The notes under the pieces were generated by a model. The model had not been told where the DNA came from. It searched no databases and saw nothing but the letters and a program-made list of their open reading frames with translations. The position numbers and the translations under genes are program-made. Below, in pieces: positions 23,004-31,681 of a stretch of DNA of 64,000 bases (position 1 is its first letter; each line of letters begins with the position of its first letter). This stretch comes from Nocardioides sp. GY 10127 (GTDB taxonomy: Bacteria > Actinomycetota > Actinomycetes > Propionibacteriales > Nocardioidaceae), in the NCBI RefSeq assembly GCF_004919085.1, contig NZ_STGL01000013.1:1-64000 (forward strand), read 5' to 3'.

Positions 23004-24783
23004 CCAGGGCGCCCCGGAGGCGCAGCCCCGCACCCGCCCCGCCGACGGCGGCTTCTCGCTGGTCGAGGTGCTCGTCGCCCTGGCCATCCTCGTCGTCCTG
23101 CTGGTGGCCTCGCTGCCCGTCGTCCTCGGCGGCATCCGCGCCAACGCGACCGCGCGCAGCCTCACGCAGGGCAAGTCCATGGCGCTGGCCGAGCTGGAGC
23201 GGATGCGCAACCTGCCGTGGCACGTCGCGCCCGCCGCGGGTGACTTCATCGACGTCCTCGACCGCTACCACCCCGACCTCGTCGCCCCCGCCGCCGCGCC
23301 CACGTGCACCGACGCGAGCGGGGACGTCGTGGAGCCCACCGCCGCCAACGAGGGCTGGGTCTCCGCCACCGCCGGGCGCTGCGACTGGGAGCCGGCGGGG
23401 CCCTTCTACCGGACCGTCCTCACCGGCGCCGACCGCGACGACCTCGACGGCTGGGTGCTGGTGCTCTCCACCCAGTTCCTGAACGACTCCACCCCGCCCT
23501 CGCCCGTCACCCCGCCGGCCGGCTGGGACAGCGGCGTCGTCGGGCACGACACCCCGCCGTCGGCCCAGGTCGGCGTGGTCGTGGCGGCGCTGGAGGTCGG
23601 CGCCCACACGACGCACCCCGTCGTGAGCGCCACCCAGATCGGCCGCGCACGCCGGGCCAGCACCCGGGCCCGCGCCACCGCGGACGCCACCACCCTGGCG
23701 ATCGGCACGACCACGACGCTCGGCACGGACGAGGCGGCGGAGCTCTCCGTGCAGGCCGGCATCCTCCACCTGTCCGCGGGCCTGTCCTACACCTCCACCG
23801 CCTCGGCCGCCCTGACCTCGCTCAACGCCGGCGTCTCCGGCGGCTCGCAGGCCGACGGCGCCTCCGTCAACCTGGCCTCCCCGCCCTCGGTGAGCGCCGC
23901 GGCCGGCACCGCCTCCGCCGGACAGCTCACGACGGCCGGCTGCTCGCTGGTGTGCTGGGGCAGCACCTCCACCTCGGCGGTCTCGGTCAACGCGGACGCC
24001 GCGGCGCCGTCCGTCGGCTCCCCCGGCGCCCCGGTGAACGTCGCGATCGGCCACGACGGGTCCGGCGCCACGGCGCTCAAGGTCGGCGCGGGCTCGGGAG
24101 CGCTGATCGACCCGGCACTGCTGCTCTCCGGGCCGCTGGTGAGCGTGGTCGACCCGGTGTCCGGCTCGGGCACCGGCTCCGACTGCAGCGTCACCACCTC
24201 CGGCACCACGATCCGCGTCGGCGCCTCGGGCTGGGCGCAGGTGACGCCGTCGGGCACGGACGCGGCCGCGCTCGGCCTGCCGGCGGACGTGGTCCGCTCC
24301 TGCGCGACCGCCCGCGCCGGGCGCATCGCGATCCTGCCCACGCTGTTCGCGCCCAACGGGCTGCTCCAGGTCGACCTGGCCAGTGCGGTCGCCCGCTGCC
24401 AGGTCACGGGCGCCGCGCACACGCCGAGCGCCTCGGCGTCCTGGTCCGGCAGCGTGCGCCGCTGGACCCCCCTGGGCTACACAAGCATCGGCACGCTGAG
24501 CAGCAGCAACGTCACCGACCCGCTGGCCGCGCTGAACCTCGACAGCCTCGGCCTGGGCGCGCTGTACGGCGACCTCGGCGACTACGTGGAGTCGATCGCC
24601 TCGGCCTCCTCCGGCGGCGCCACGATCGAGACCGAGACGGGTCGGGCGAGCGCGTCGCTGCCCGGCGTCCTCACCCTGCGCACCGCACCGGTCCGGCTCG
24701 CCGTGGGCGGTTCGACGCTGGCGTCCTCGACGGTGTCGGTGACCGTGGGGGCGGTCGCCTGCTCGGCGGAGGACGCGCGATGA
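22987..24783 (+). CDS. very large PilV-like minor pilin
   Basis: This 598-residue protein has a prepilin leader ending DGG22 before FSLVEVLVALAILVVLLVASLP (Glu at mature position 5) and a PilV/type IV pilus modification-like N-terminal domain. The remaining 400-odd residues are rich in Ser, Thr, Ala and Gly and predicted to be extended beta, with at least six cysteines. Typical PilV proteins have 150-220 residues. The start overlaps the preceding gene by 17 nt. The size suggests an adhesive or tip domain, which is inference. Confidence 0.82.
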   Translation: MSRCADQGAPEAQPRTRPADGGFSLVEVLVALAILVVLLVASLPVVLGGIRANATARSLTQGKSMALAELERMRNLPWHVAPAAGDFIDVLDRYHPDLVAPAAAPTCTDASGDVVEPTAANEGWVSATAGRCDWEPAGPFYRTVLTGADRDDLDGWVLVLSTQFLNDSTPPSPVTPPAGWDSGVVGHDTPPSAQVGVVVAALEVGAHTTHPVVSATQIGRARRASTRARATADATTLAIGTTTTLGTDEAAELSVQAGILHLSAGLSYTSTASAALTSLNAGVSGGSQADGASVNLASPPSVSAAAGTASAGQLTTAGCSLVCWGSTSTSAVSVNADAAAPSVGSPGAPVNVAIGHDGSGATALKVGAGSGALIDPALLLSGPLVSVVDPVSGSGTGSDCSVTTSGTTIRVGASGWAQVTPSGTDAAALGLPADVVRSCATARAGRIAILPTLFAPNGLLQVDLASAVARCQVTGAAHTPSASASWSGSVRRWTPLGYTSIGTLSSSNVTDPLAALNLDSLGLGALYGDLGDYVESIASASSGGATIETETGRASASLPGVLTLRTAPVRLAVGGSTLASSTVSVTVGAVACSAEDAR

Positions 24784-25466
24784 GCGGGGACGCCGGGGGC
24801 CGTGTGCACGCAGAGGACGCCGGCAAGGACGCCGGGTACACCCTCGTCGAGCTGCTGGTGGCGATGGGGCTCCTCACCGTCGTGACGACGCTGCTCCTCG
24901 GGCTGGTGCTGGCGGCGAGCCAGGCGACGGAGGACGTCTCGGACTCGGCGGACGTGACCCAGGAGTCCCGGCTGGCGATCGAGCGGCTCTCCCGCGAGCT
25001 GCGGCAGACCGCGGCGATCGACGCCGTGGAGCTCACCGACCTCGGCGACGCGACCACGGCCCTGACGATCTGGACCGACTTCGACGGCGACGGCCTGCGC
25101 GACACGACCATGGCCGACCCCGAGGTGCTCACCTACCGGTGGGACCCGGCGGTCGGCCGGCTGACGCTCACCGCGGACGACGCCTCCGGTGGCGCGATCA
25201 CCCGGCCCGTCCTCGCCGAGGTCGTGAGCCGGTTCGACCTCGTCCTGCTCAGCTCGGCCTTCGAGGCCGACGCGAACGGCGACGGCGAGACGACGTGGCA
25301 GGAGATCGACGCGTCGTCGGCGTTCGGGGGCAACAGCGACGGCCGTCCCGACGGCGCGGAGCTGGCCTGGCTCGACCTCGTCCGCGTCGAGCTCACCGTC
25401 ACCGACGGGGACGTGGCCCGCGACTTCAGCCTCGCCGTCGACCTGCGCAACCAGGGAGGTTCCTGA
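24780..25466 (+). CDS. PilW-like minor pilin with calcium-binding loop motifs
   Basis: This 228-residue prepilin has a leader ending KDAG19, then YTLVELLVAMGLLTVVTTLLLGL with Glu at mature position 5. The soluble domain contains two acidic loops: DFDGDGLRD (starting near Asp102) and DANGDGETTWQE (164-175), the latter with Asp, Asn, Asp at positions 1, 3, 5, Gly at 6 and Glu at 12, exactly the EF-hand loop. The start overlaps the previous stop by 4 nt (ATGA), so translation is coupled. Confidence 0.85.
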   Translation: MSGDAGGRVHAEDAGKDAGYTLVELLVAMGLLTVVTTLLLGLVLAASQATEDVSDSADVTQESRLAIERLSRELRQTAAIDAVELTDLGDATTALTIWTDFDGDGLRDTTMADPEVLTYRWDPAVGRLTLTADDASGGAITRPVLAEVVSRFDLVLLSSAFEADANGDGETTWQEIDASSAFGGNSDGRPDGAELAWLDLVRVELTVTDGDVARDFSLAVDLRNQGGS

Positions 25467-26890
25467 TGCCCGGACCCAGCGGAACCACCTGCCCGCCCCG
25501 TGACCAGGGCGTCGCGCTCGTCATCACGATGATGGTCGCGGCGCTGGTCGTGGTGCTCGGCACCACCGTGCTGCGGGTGAGCGTCGGCAACCTCTCCGCC
25601 GCGGACGACTCGCGCGACGCCGCGGCCGCCCTCGACGCCGCCGACGCGGGCGTCACCCAGGCGATCGCCCGGATGCGCTCCGGCGGTCTCGGCGCGCTGG
25701 CCTGCTCGCCGTCCTGCACGAGCGAGCCCTGGGGGAACAGCGCCTCCCCCGCGGGCTACGACCTGGGCGGCTGGGCCCCCTCCGGCGGGACGGTGCAGAG
25801 CTTCCGCGCCTGGATCCAGCCGATCCTGCCGTGGCCCGCCAACGACCCCGCCGTCTACCGGGTGCACAGCACCGGACGCGCCGGCGACGGCGTCCGCTCG
25901 ATCGAGGTCGACGTGAGCGTCCGCAAGAACCCGGACCTGCCGATCGCCATGTTCGGCCGCTCCGTCAGCGGCGGCGGCGCGTACGCGGTGACGCGGATCA
26001 GCGTGCTCTCGACCGGCTGCGTGTACCGGCGCGACAAGATCTCGGTGATCAGCAGCATCGACCCCGCCTACGGCATCCCGGCCGGTGTCCACTCCTCGCA
26101 GGCCATCACCACCGCGAACGGCAACAGCACCTACTGCTCCGACGCGGTGAGCGGCAGCGGCGGCGGGAAGGACCGGGCCATCCACGCCGGCGGCGCGTGC
26201 GCGAAGGTCTACCCGTTCGACCAGGACGTGCGGGGCGGCTCGCTCACCGGCCTGTCGGACTGCGCCGCGGCCACCGGCTACCCGGACTTCTACGGGTCCG
26301 TCGACACCGACGGCGACGGCGTGGCCGACGTCATCGGCTCGAAGATCACCAGCGAGGCCGCCCTGCGGGCGCTCTTCGGCATCGGCGAGGACCCGTTCGA
26401 CTCCGAGGAGCTCGACGACCTGCGCGCCCTGGCCCGCAGCCAGGGGACCTACTACACCTCGACGTCGTTCGGGTCCGGGCCGAGCCCGACCGTCCAGCCG
26501 CACGCCGTGATGTTCTTCGACCTCCTGGGCACCGCGTCCGAGGGCGGCGTCGTCGACCTCAAGGACCTCTCCACCGCCTGGAACCGGCCCGCCGACGGCA
26601 CCTGCCCCGACCGGTCCCTGCTCATCGTCGTCGACGGTGGCAACCTGCGGCTCAACGGCAACGCCGGCTCCTCCCCCGGCCTGGCGGCCAGCATCGTCCT
26701 CACCTCCCGCGCGCCCTACGGCCAGGTGATGAAGAACAACGGCACGGCCAACCTCATCGGCACCATCTACGCCGACAGCCTCGACCTCACCGGCACCGGC
26801 GACGTGTCGCTCGACGAGTGCTTCATGAACAACCTGAGCCCCGCGCTCCTCCGGTTCTCCACCGGGCGGTACGTCGAGGTCGACCGGTAG
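25466..26890 (+). CDS. PilX-like minor pilin / pilus assembly protein
   Basis: The 474-residue protein starts with a short leader and the hydrophobic helix VALVITMMVAALVVVLGTTVL after DQG, but it lacks Glu at +5, as PilX-type proteins often do. SAADDSRDAAAALDAADAGVTQA is the PilX helix. The large C-terminal region has ten or more cysteines and the acidic loop DTDGDGVAD (280-288). The ATG overlaps the preceding TGA by one base and has GGGAGG 8 nt upstream. It is the last gene of the minor-pilin unit. Confidence 0.8.
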   Translation: MPGPSGTTCPPRDQGVALVITMMVAALVVVLGTTVLRVSVGNLSAADDSRDAAAALDAADAGVTQAIARMRSGGLGALACSPSCTSEPWGNSASPAGYDLGGWAPSGGTVQSFRAWIQPILPWPANDPAVYRVHSTGRAGDGVRSIEVDVSVRKNPDLPIAMFGRSVSGGGAYAVTRISVLSTGCVYRRDKISVISSIDPAYGIPAGVHSSQAITTANGNSTYCSDAVSGSGGGKDRAIHAGGACAKVYPFDQDVRGGSLTGLSDCAAATGYPDFYGSVDTDGDGVADVIGSKITSEAALRALFGIGEDPFDSEELDDLRALARSQGTYYTSTSFGSGPSPTVQPHAVMFFDLLGTASEGGVVDLKDLSTAWNRPADGTCPDRSLLIVVDGGNLRLNGNAGSSPGLAASIVLTSRAPYGQVMKNNGTANLIGTIYADSLDLTGTGDVSLDECFMNNLSPALLRFSTGRYVEVDR

Positions 26891-26895
26891 GACTG

Positions 26896-26910
26896 GCGGC
26901 CTTCGGCCGC
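26896..26910 (+). terminator. short terminator hairpin after pilX-like gene
   Basis: GCGGCC-TTC-GGCCGC forms a 6-bp stem 5 nt after the stop. Confidence 0.55.
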
Positions 26911-26915
26911 GTGTT

Positions 26916-27057
26916 CGCGCGGCCTACGCAGGGTGGTGCCGGGACAGACCTCCCGTGCACTCGGCAGTGGGGCCCAGACGGGCCCATCTACCGAGTGCGG
27001 CGGGGCAGGGGTCGTGAGCTCGGTAGTGGGGCCCGGGCGGGCCCATCTACTGAGTGC
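26916..27057. repeat. array B: two palindromic units with 59-bp spacing plus conserved flank
   Basis: Two 42-nt units (26957-26998 and 27016-27057) lie exactly 59 bp apart, in opposite orientation to array A. The flank at 26916-26943 is the reverse complement of the element end found at 2529-2558. The array fills the gap between the convergent pilX-like and pilC genes. Confidence 0.85.
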
Positions 27058-27148
27058 GGCCCGGGCACCTCCCCATCTGCACGGCGGAACAGGCGACGCG
27101 CGCGAACTGTCTGGGGCCGGGCTGGCGGCCGCAGGCCGGCCGGCGCCG

Positions 27149-28360
27149 TCACTTGATCAGGTCGAAGACCGAGAAGATCGGCAGGTAGAGGGCCACGATC
27201 ATGCCGCCGACGACCATGCCGAGGCCGGCGATCATGAGCGGCTCGATGAGGCTGGTGAGCGCCTCGGTGGTCGTCTCGACCTGTTCGTCGTAGGACGCGG
27301 CGACGCGGGCGAGCATGTCGTCCAGCGCGCCGGCTTCCTCGCCGGAGGCGATCATCTGCACGACCATCGACGGGAAGACCGGGTGCTTGGCCAGCGGGCC
27401 GGCGACGGACGAGCCGGAGGCCACCGAGCGGCGCACGTCGGCCACGGCCTTCGCGATGACGGTCGAGCCGGACGTGTCGCCGACGATGTCGAGCGCGGAG
27501 AGCACCGGCACGCCGGCGCCGAGCAGGGTGCCCAGGTTGCGGGTGAACCGAGCCAGGGCGATCTTGCCGATCAGCCCGCCGAAGACCGGCAGCCGCAGCA
27601 TCAGCGGGTCGACGACCTCCCGCACCCGGCGCTCGTGGCCCCAACGGCGCCAGGCGACGACGAAGCCGATGGCGAGCACGACGACGACCGGCACGATCCA
27701 CACCATCGCGTGGCTCAGCACGACGAGGATGCGCGTGGGCAGCGGCAGCGTGCCGCCGAGGTCGCTGAACATCTTCTCGAAGATCGGCACGATGAACAGC
27801 AGCATGCCGGTGCACATGAGGATCGCCATGATGAGGACGACGGTCGGGTAGGTCATCGCGGAGCGCACCTTGGCCCGCAGCCGCACCTCGGCCTCGAACG
27901 TCTCGGCGATCTGGGTGAGCGACTCCTCGAGGAAGCCGCCGGTCTCGCCGGCCCGCACCATGTCGACCATGAGCGGGTTGAAGACCCGCGGCTCGCCGGC
28001 GAACGCGGTCGAGAGCGGGTGGCCCGACTCGACCTGCGAGCGCACCACCCCCAGCACACGCCGCAGCTCGGGGTTCTCGGCCTGCTCGGCGACGATCCGC
28101 AGGCCGCGCAGCAGCGGCAGCCCGGCCGAGACCATGGTCGCCAGCTGCCGGACGGAGACCGCCAGCTCCCCCAGCTTCACGTGCTTGGCCCAGGGCAGGC
28201 TGATCTCCTTGTTCAGCCCCTGGCCGGACTCGCCGATCGCCAGCGGGGTGAACCCGAGCTCGCGCAGCCGCTCGGCCACCGCGGCCTCCGAGGCCGCGCG
28301 GACCTTGCCCTCGCGCAGCGCGCCGCCGGCGTCCCGCGCCTGGTAGGTGTAGGTGCTCAC
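27149..28360 (-). CDS. pilC: type IV pilus inner-membrane platform protein PilC
   Basis: This 403-residue protein has two GspF domains (about 70-190 and 275-395) and three membrane helices, near MTYPTVVLIMAILMCTGMLLFIV, MVWIVPVVVVLAIGFVVAW and MIAGLGMVVGGMIVALYLPIF. PilC couples the cytoplasmic ATPases to pilin polymerisation. The GTG overlaps the upstream pilT stop by 4 nt. It is the last gene of the pilT2-pilB-pilT-pilC unit. Confidence 0.94.
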   Translation of the reverse strand: MSTYTYQARDAGGALREGKVRAASEAAVAERLRELGFTPLAIGESGQGLNKEISLPWAKHVKLGELAVSVRQLATMVSAGLPLLRGLRIVAEQAENPELRRVLGVVRSQVESGHPLSTAFAGEPRVFNPLMVDMVRAGETGGFLEESLTQIAETFEAEVRLRAKVRSAMTYPTVVLIMAILMCTGMLLFIVPIFEKMFSDLGGTLPLPTRILVVLSHAMVWIVPVVVVLAIGFVVAWRRWGHERRVREVVDPLMLRLPVFGGLIGKIALARFTRNLGTLLGAGVPVLSALDIVGDTSGSTVIAKAVADVRRSVASGSSVAGPLAKHPVFPSMVVQMIASGEEAGALDDMLARVAASYDEQVETTTEALTSLIEPLMIAGLGMVVGGMIVALYLPIFSVFDLIK

Positions 28361-29856
28361 GACGCCGCCCCGCTCTCGGGCCCCGAGACCGCGGAGACCG
28401 GGGAGACCGGCTCGGGGGCGCCGGGCCGGCTCGGCGCGGGGTCGGACCAGCCGCCGGACCGCAGGCCGCCGGAGGCGATGAGGGCGAGCAGGTCGTCCTT
28501 GTGGACGGCGTGCTCGAGGGCCGCGTCGCGGGTGATCCGGCCCTGCTTGACCAGGTCGGCGAGGTGGCCGTCGAGGGTCTGCATGCCGTGGGCGACACCC
28601 GCCTGGAGCGCGCCGGGGATCTGCGGCAGCTTGTTCTCCCGGATCATCGCCCGCACGCCGGAGGTACAGATCATCACCTCGAGCGCGGCGACCCGGCCCT
28701 TGCCGTCCGTGGTCGGGACGAGGGCCTGGCAGACCACCGCCTGGAGGGCGGCGGCCAGCTGGGTGCGGATCTGCTGCTGCTGCTCGGCGGGGAAGACGTC
28801 CACGACCCGGCTCACGGTGTCCTGCGCGGACGAGGTGTGCAGCGTGGCGAGCACGAGGTGGCCGGTCTCGGCGGCGGTGAGGGCAACCGAGATGGTCTCC
28901 AGGTCGCGCAGCTCGCCGACGAGGATGACGTCGGGGTCCTGGCGCAGCGCCTGGCGCAGCGCCTGCCGGAACCCGCGGGTGTCGCCGCCGACCTCGCGCT
29001 GGTTGACGACGCACGAGCGGTGCTCGTGGAGGAACTCGATCGGGTCCTCGATCGTGACGATGTGCCCGGCGCGGGTGCGGTTCACCTGGTCGACGATCGC
29101 GGCGAGCGTCGTGGACTTGCCCGAGCCGGTCGGGCCGGTGACGAGCACCAGCCCGCGCTTGAGGTCGGAGAGGCCGGAGACCACCTGCGGCAGGCCGAGC
29201 TCGGCCACCGTCTTGATCTCCCACGGGATCAGCCGCAGCACCGCCGCGACCGCCCCGCGCTGCCAGAACACGTTCACGCGGAACCGCGCGCGGCCCGGGA
29301 CGGCGTGCGCGAGGTCGAGCTCGCGGTCCTCCTCCAGCGTCCGGCGCTGCTTCTCGGTGAGGATCGCGTAGACGGCCTCCTGGAGCTCGTCCTCGTCCAG
29401 CGGCGCGTAGCCCGGGAGCGGGACCATCTCGCCGCGCACGCGGACGGTGGGCGGCACGCCGACCGTGAGGTGCAGGTCGGAGCCGCCGCGCTCGACCACC
29501 GCGTCGAGCAGGGCGTCGAGGTCGAGGGACTTCCCCGGGGCCGGGGCGGCCGGCCGCGGCGCCTCGACCCGGACCGGAGCAGGTGCGGGGGCGAGGCCGG
29601 GCGCCGGGGCGGGAGCGGTGGCGAGGACGGGTGCGGGGGCCGCGACGGCCACGGGAGGCGCAGGACGCAGCGGGTCGTCGTCCACCGGCACGGCGGCGCG
29701 GCGGCGGCCGCCGCCGGTGCCCACGGGCACGTCGGACGCAGGAGCCACCGGCTCCGGCTCGGTGGCGCCGCCCCAGTCGGCCCAGGACGTGTCCCAGGTC
29801 GGGCTGCCGGTCGAGTGGCCGGTCGAGTGGTCGTCGTGGTGCTCAGCCTGCGACAC
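28357..29856 (-). CDS. pilT: PilT-family ATPase (retraction-type) with long Pro/Ala-rich N-terminus
   Basis: The protein has 499 residues. The first 105 or so are low-complexity (Pro/Ala/Val-rich), then a complete PilT: Walker A GPTGSGKSTT with Lys247, the Asp box TIEDPIEFLHEH, Walker B VILVGELRD and the His box TLHT. The C-terminal GVRAMIRENKLPQI matches the PilT AIRNLIRE motif needed for retraction. It overlaps pilB by 14 nt and pilC by 4 nt. Confidence 0.92.
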   Translation of the reverse strand: MSQAEHHDDHSTGHSTGSPTWDTSWADWGGATEPEPVAPASDVPVGTGGGRRRAAVPVDDDPLRPAPPVAVAAPAPVLATAPAPAPGLAPAPAPVRVEAPRPAAPAPGKSLDLDALLDAVVERGGSDLHLTVGVPPTVRVRGEMVPLPGYAPLDEDELQEAVYAILTEKQRRTLEEDRELDLAHAVPGRARFRVNVFWQRGAVAAVLRLIPWEIKTVAELGLPQVVSGLSDLKRGLVLVTGPTGSGKSTTLAAIVDQVNRTRAGHIVTIEDPIEFLHEHRSCVVNQREVGGDTRGFRQALRQALRQDPDVILVGELRDLETISVALTAAETGHLVLATLHTSSAQDTVSRVVDVFPAEQQQQIRTQLAAALQAVVCQALVPTTDGKGRVAALEVMICTSGVRAMIRENKLPQIPGALQAGVAHGMQTLDGHLADLVKQGRITRDAALEHAVHKDDLLALIASGGLRSGGWSDPAPSRPGAPEPVSPVSAVSGPESGAAS

Positions 29857-31681
29857 GGAGTACCTCCTCCACGGATGTGCGCCCGTCGAGCACCTTCGCC
29901 CAACCGTCCTGGCGCAGCGTCGTCATGCCCTCGTTGCGGGCGGTGTGACCGATCTCGTCGCTCGAGGCGCGCTCGACGGCGAGCCGCTCGATCGACTCGG
30001 TCACCGGCATCACCTCGTGCAGCGCGCTGCGACCGCGGTAGCCGGTGCGCGAGCAGTCCGGGCAGCCCACGGGCCGGTAGAGCGTCCCGTGGTGCCCCGG
30101 CGGCAGCGCGAAGCCGACCGCGGCGAGCTCGTCGTGGTCCACCTCGTACGGCTCGCGGCAGCGCGGGCACAGCGAGCGGCACAACCGCTGGGCCACGATG
30201 CAGGAGAGCGCCGAGCCCACGAGGAACGGCTCGATGCCCATCTCCACCAGCCGCGTCACGGCCGAGGGGGCGTCGTTGGTGTGCAGCGTGGAGAGCACGA
30301 GGTGGCCCGTGAGGGAGGCCTCGATGGCGATGGAGGCGGTCTCGCGGTCGCGGATCTCGCCGACGAGGACGACGTCCGGGTCGGAGCGCAGGATCGAGCG
30401 CAGCGCGGAGGCGAACGTCAGCCCCGCCTTCGGGTTCGTCTGCACCTGGTTGATGCCGGGCAGCCGGTACTCCACGGGGTCCTCGACCGTGATCACGTTG
30501 ACCGCGGGCGTGGAGAGGATGTTGAGCGTCGAGTACAGGGTCGTGGACTTCCCCGACCCGGTCGGCCCGGTCACCAGCACCATGCCGTGCGGCTTCGACC
30601 ACGCCTGCGAGAACACCGCGAGGTTGCCCGGCGAGAACCCGAGGTCGTCCAGGCCGAGGCGGGTGGCCCCGTTGTCGAGGACGCGGGCGACGACCTTCTC
30701 CCCCCACACGGTCGGCAGGGTGGCGACGCGCAGGTCGACCGTGCCGTGCTCGTGGGTGACCGAGAGTCGGCCGTCCTGGGGGACGCGCCGCTCGGCGATG
30801 TCCATCCCCGCCATGATCTTGAACCGGCTCACGACGCCGCCGGTGATGGTGCGTGGGGCCCGGTGCGCCTCGACCAGCACGCCGTCGATCCGGTAGCGCA
30901 CCCGCAGGTCGTCCTGCGTGGGCTCGAGGTGGATGTCGCTGGCGCGGTCGGCGATCGCCTGGCTGATGAGGAGGTTGACGAACCGCACGACCGGCGCGTC
31001 GTCCACGATCTCGGTGAGCGCCTCGGGGTCCGGCTCGTCGTCGGCGACCAGGCCCATGGAGAGGCCGGCGAGCTCGTCCTCGACCCGGTAGGTCTCGTTG
31101 GTGCGGGCCTCGATGTCGCCGCGCCAGGCGAGCACGAAGCGCACCCGCTGGCCGGTGAGCCGGCCCAGGTCGTCCTTGAGCTCGAGGTCGCCGAGGCGGC
31201 GCACCGGCACCGCGACCAGCAGCTCCCCGTCGCGCCGTGCGTACGGCAGGACGCCGGAGCGGCGGGCGAACTCGCCGGGCAGCAGCGCGGCGGCGCCGGC
31301 GTCGACGCCGGTCTCGGCGAGGTCGACGAGCTCCACGCCCGCGACGCCCGCGGTGACGGCGAGGACCCGCGCCCGGTCCACCGGCAGGCTGAGGATCGCC
31401 TCGATGACGGAGCCGTGGTGCTCCCCGGCGCACACCTGCGCGGCGGCGAGCTGCTCCTCGTTCACGACGTGGCTGGCCAGGAGCGCCTGGGTGGTCGCCT
31501 CGGCCGTGGTGTGCAGCCGGGTGTCCTCCGGCTGCCACAGGTCGGTGCGACGGCGTCCGCCGCCGGGGACGACAGCGAGGTCGGCCCGCTCGGGGTCGGT
31601 CCAGGCGGCGTGCCCGGAGGCGCCCGGGTGCTCGGGGTAGTCGTCGAGGTGGTCCCAGTCGGCGTGCGGGGAGCTGGTCAT
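29843..31681 (-). CDS. pilB: type IV pilus assembly ATPase PilB
   Basis: This 612-residue protein has an N-terminal MshEN/T2SSE domain (about 60-200), then the ATPase: Walker A GPTGSGKSTT with Lys378, VEDPVEYRLPGINQVQ, Walker B DVVLVGEIRDRETA, TLHTNDA and the tetracysteine zinc motif CRSLCPRC...CPDC typical of PilB/GspE. It powers pilus extension. The ATG overlaps the pilT2 stop by 4 nt. Confidence 0.95.
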   Translation of the reverse strand: MTSSPHADWDHLDDYPEHPGASGHAAWTDPERADLAVVPGGGRRRTDLWQPEDTRLHTTAEATTQALLASHVVNEEQLAAAQVCAGEHHGSVIEAILSLPVDRARVLAVTAGVAGVELVDLAETGVDAGAAALLPGEFARRSGVLPYARRDGELLVAVPVRRLGDLELKDDLGRLTGQRVRFVLAWRGDIEARTNETYRVEDELAGLSMGLVADDEPDPEALTEIVDDAPVVRFVNLLISQAIADRASDIHLEPTQDDLRVRYRIDGVLVEAHRAPRTITGGVVSRFKIMAGMDIAERRVPQDGRLSVTHEHGTVDLRVATLPTVWGEKVVARVLDNGATRLGLDDLGFSPGNLAVFSQAWSKPHGMVLVTGPTGSGKSTTLYSTLNILSTPAVNVITVEDPVEYRLPGINQVQTNPKAGLTFASALRSILRSDPDVVLVGEIRDRETASIAIEASLTGHLVLSTLHTNDAPSAVTRLVEMGIEPFLVGSALSCIVAQRLCRSLCPRCREPYEVDHDELAAVGFALPPGHHGTLYRPVGCPDCSRTGYRGRSALHEVMPVTESIERLAVERASSDEIGHTARNEGMTTLRQDGWAKVLDGRTSVEEVLRVAG

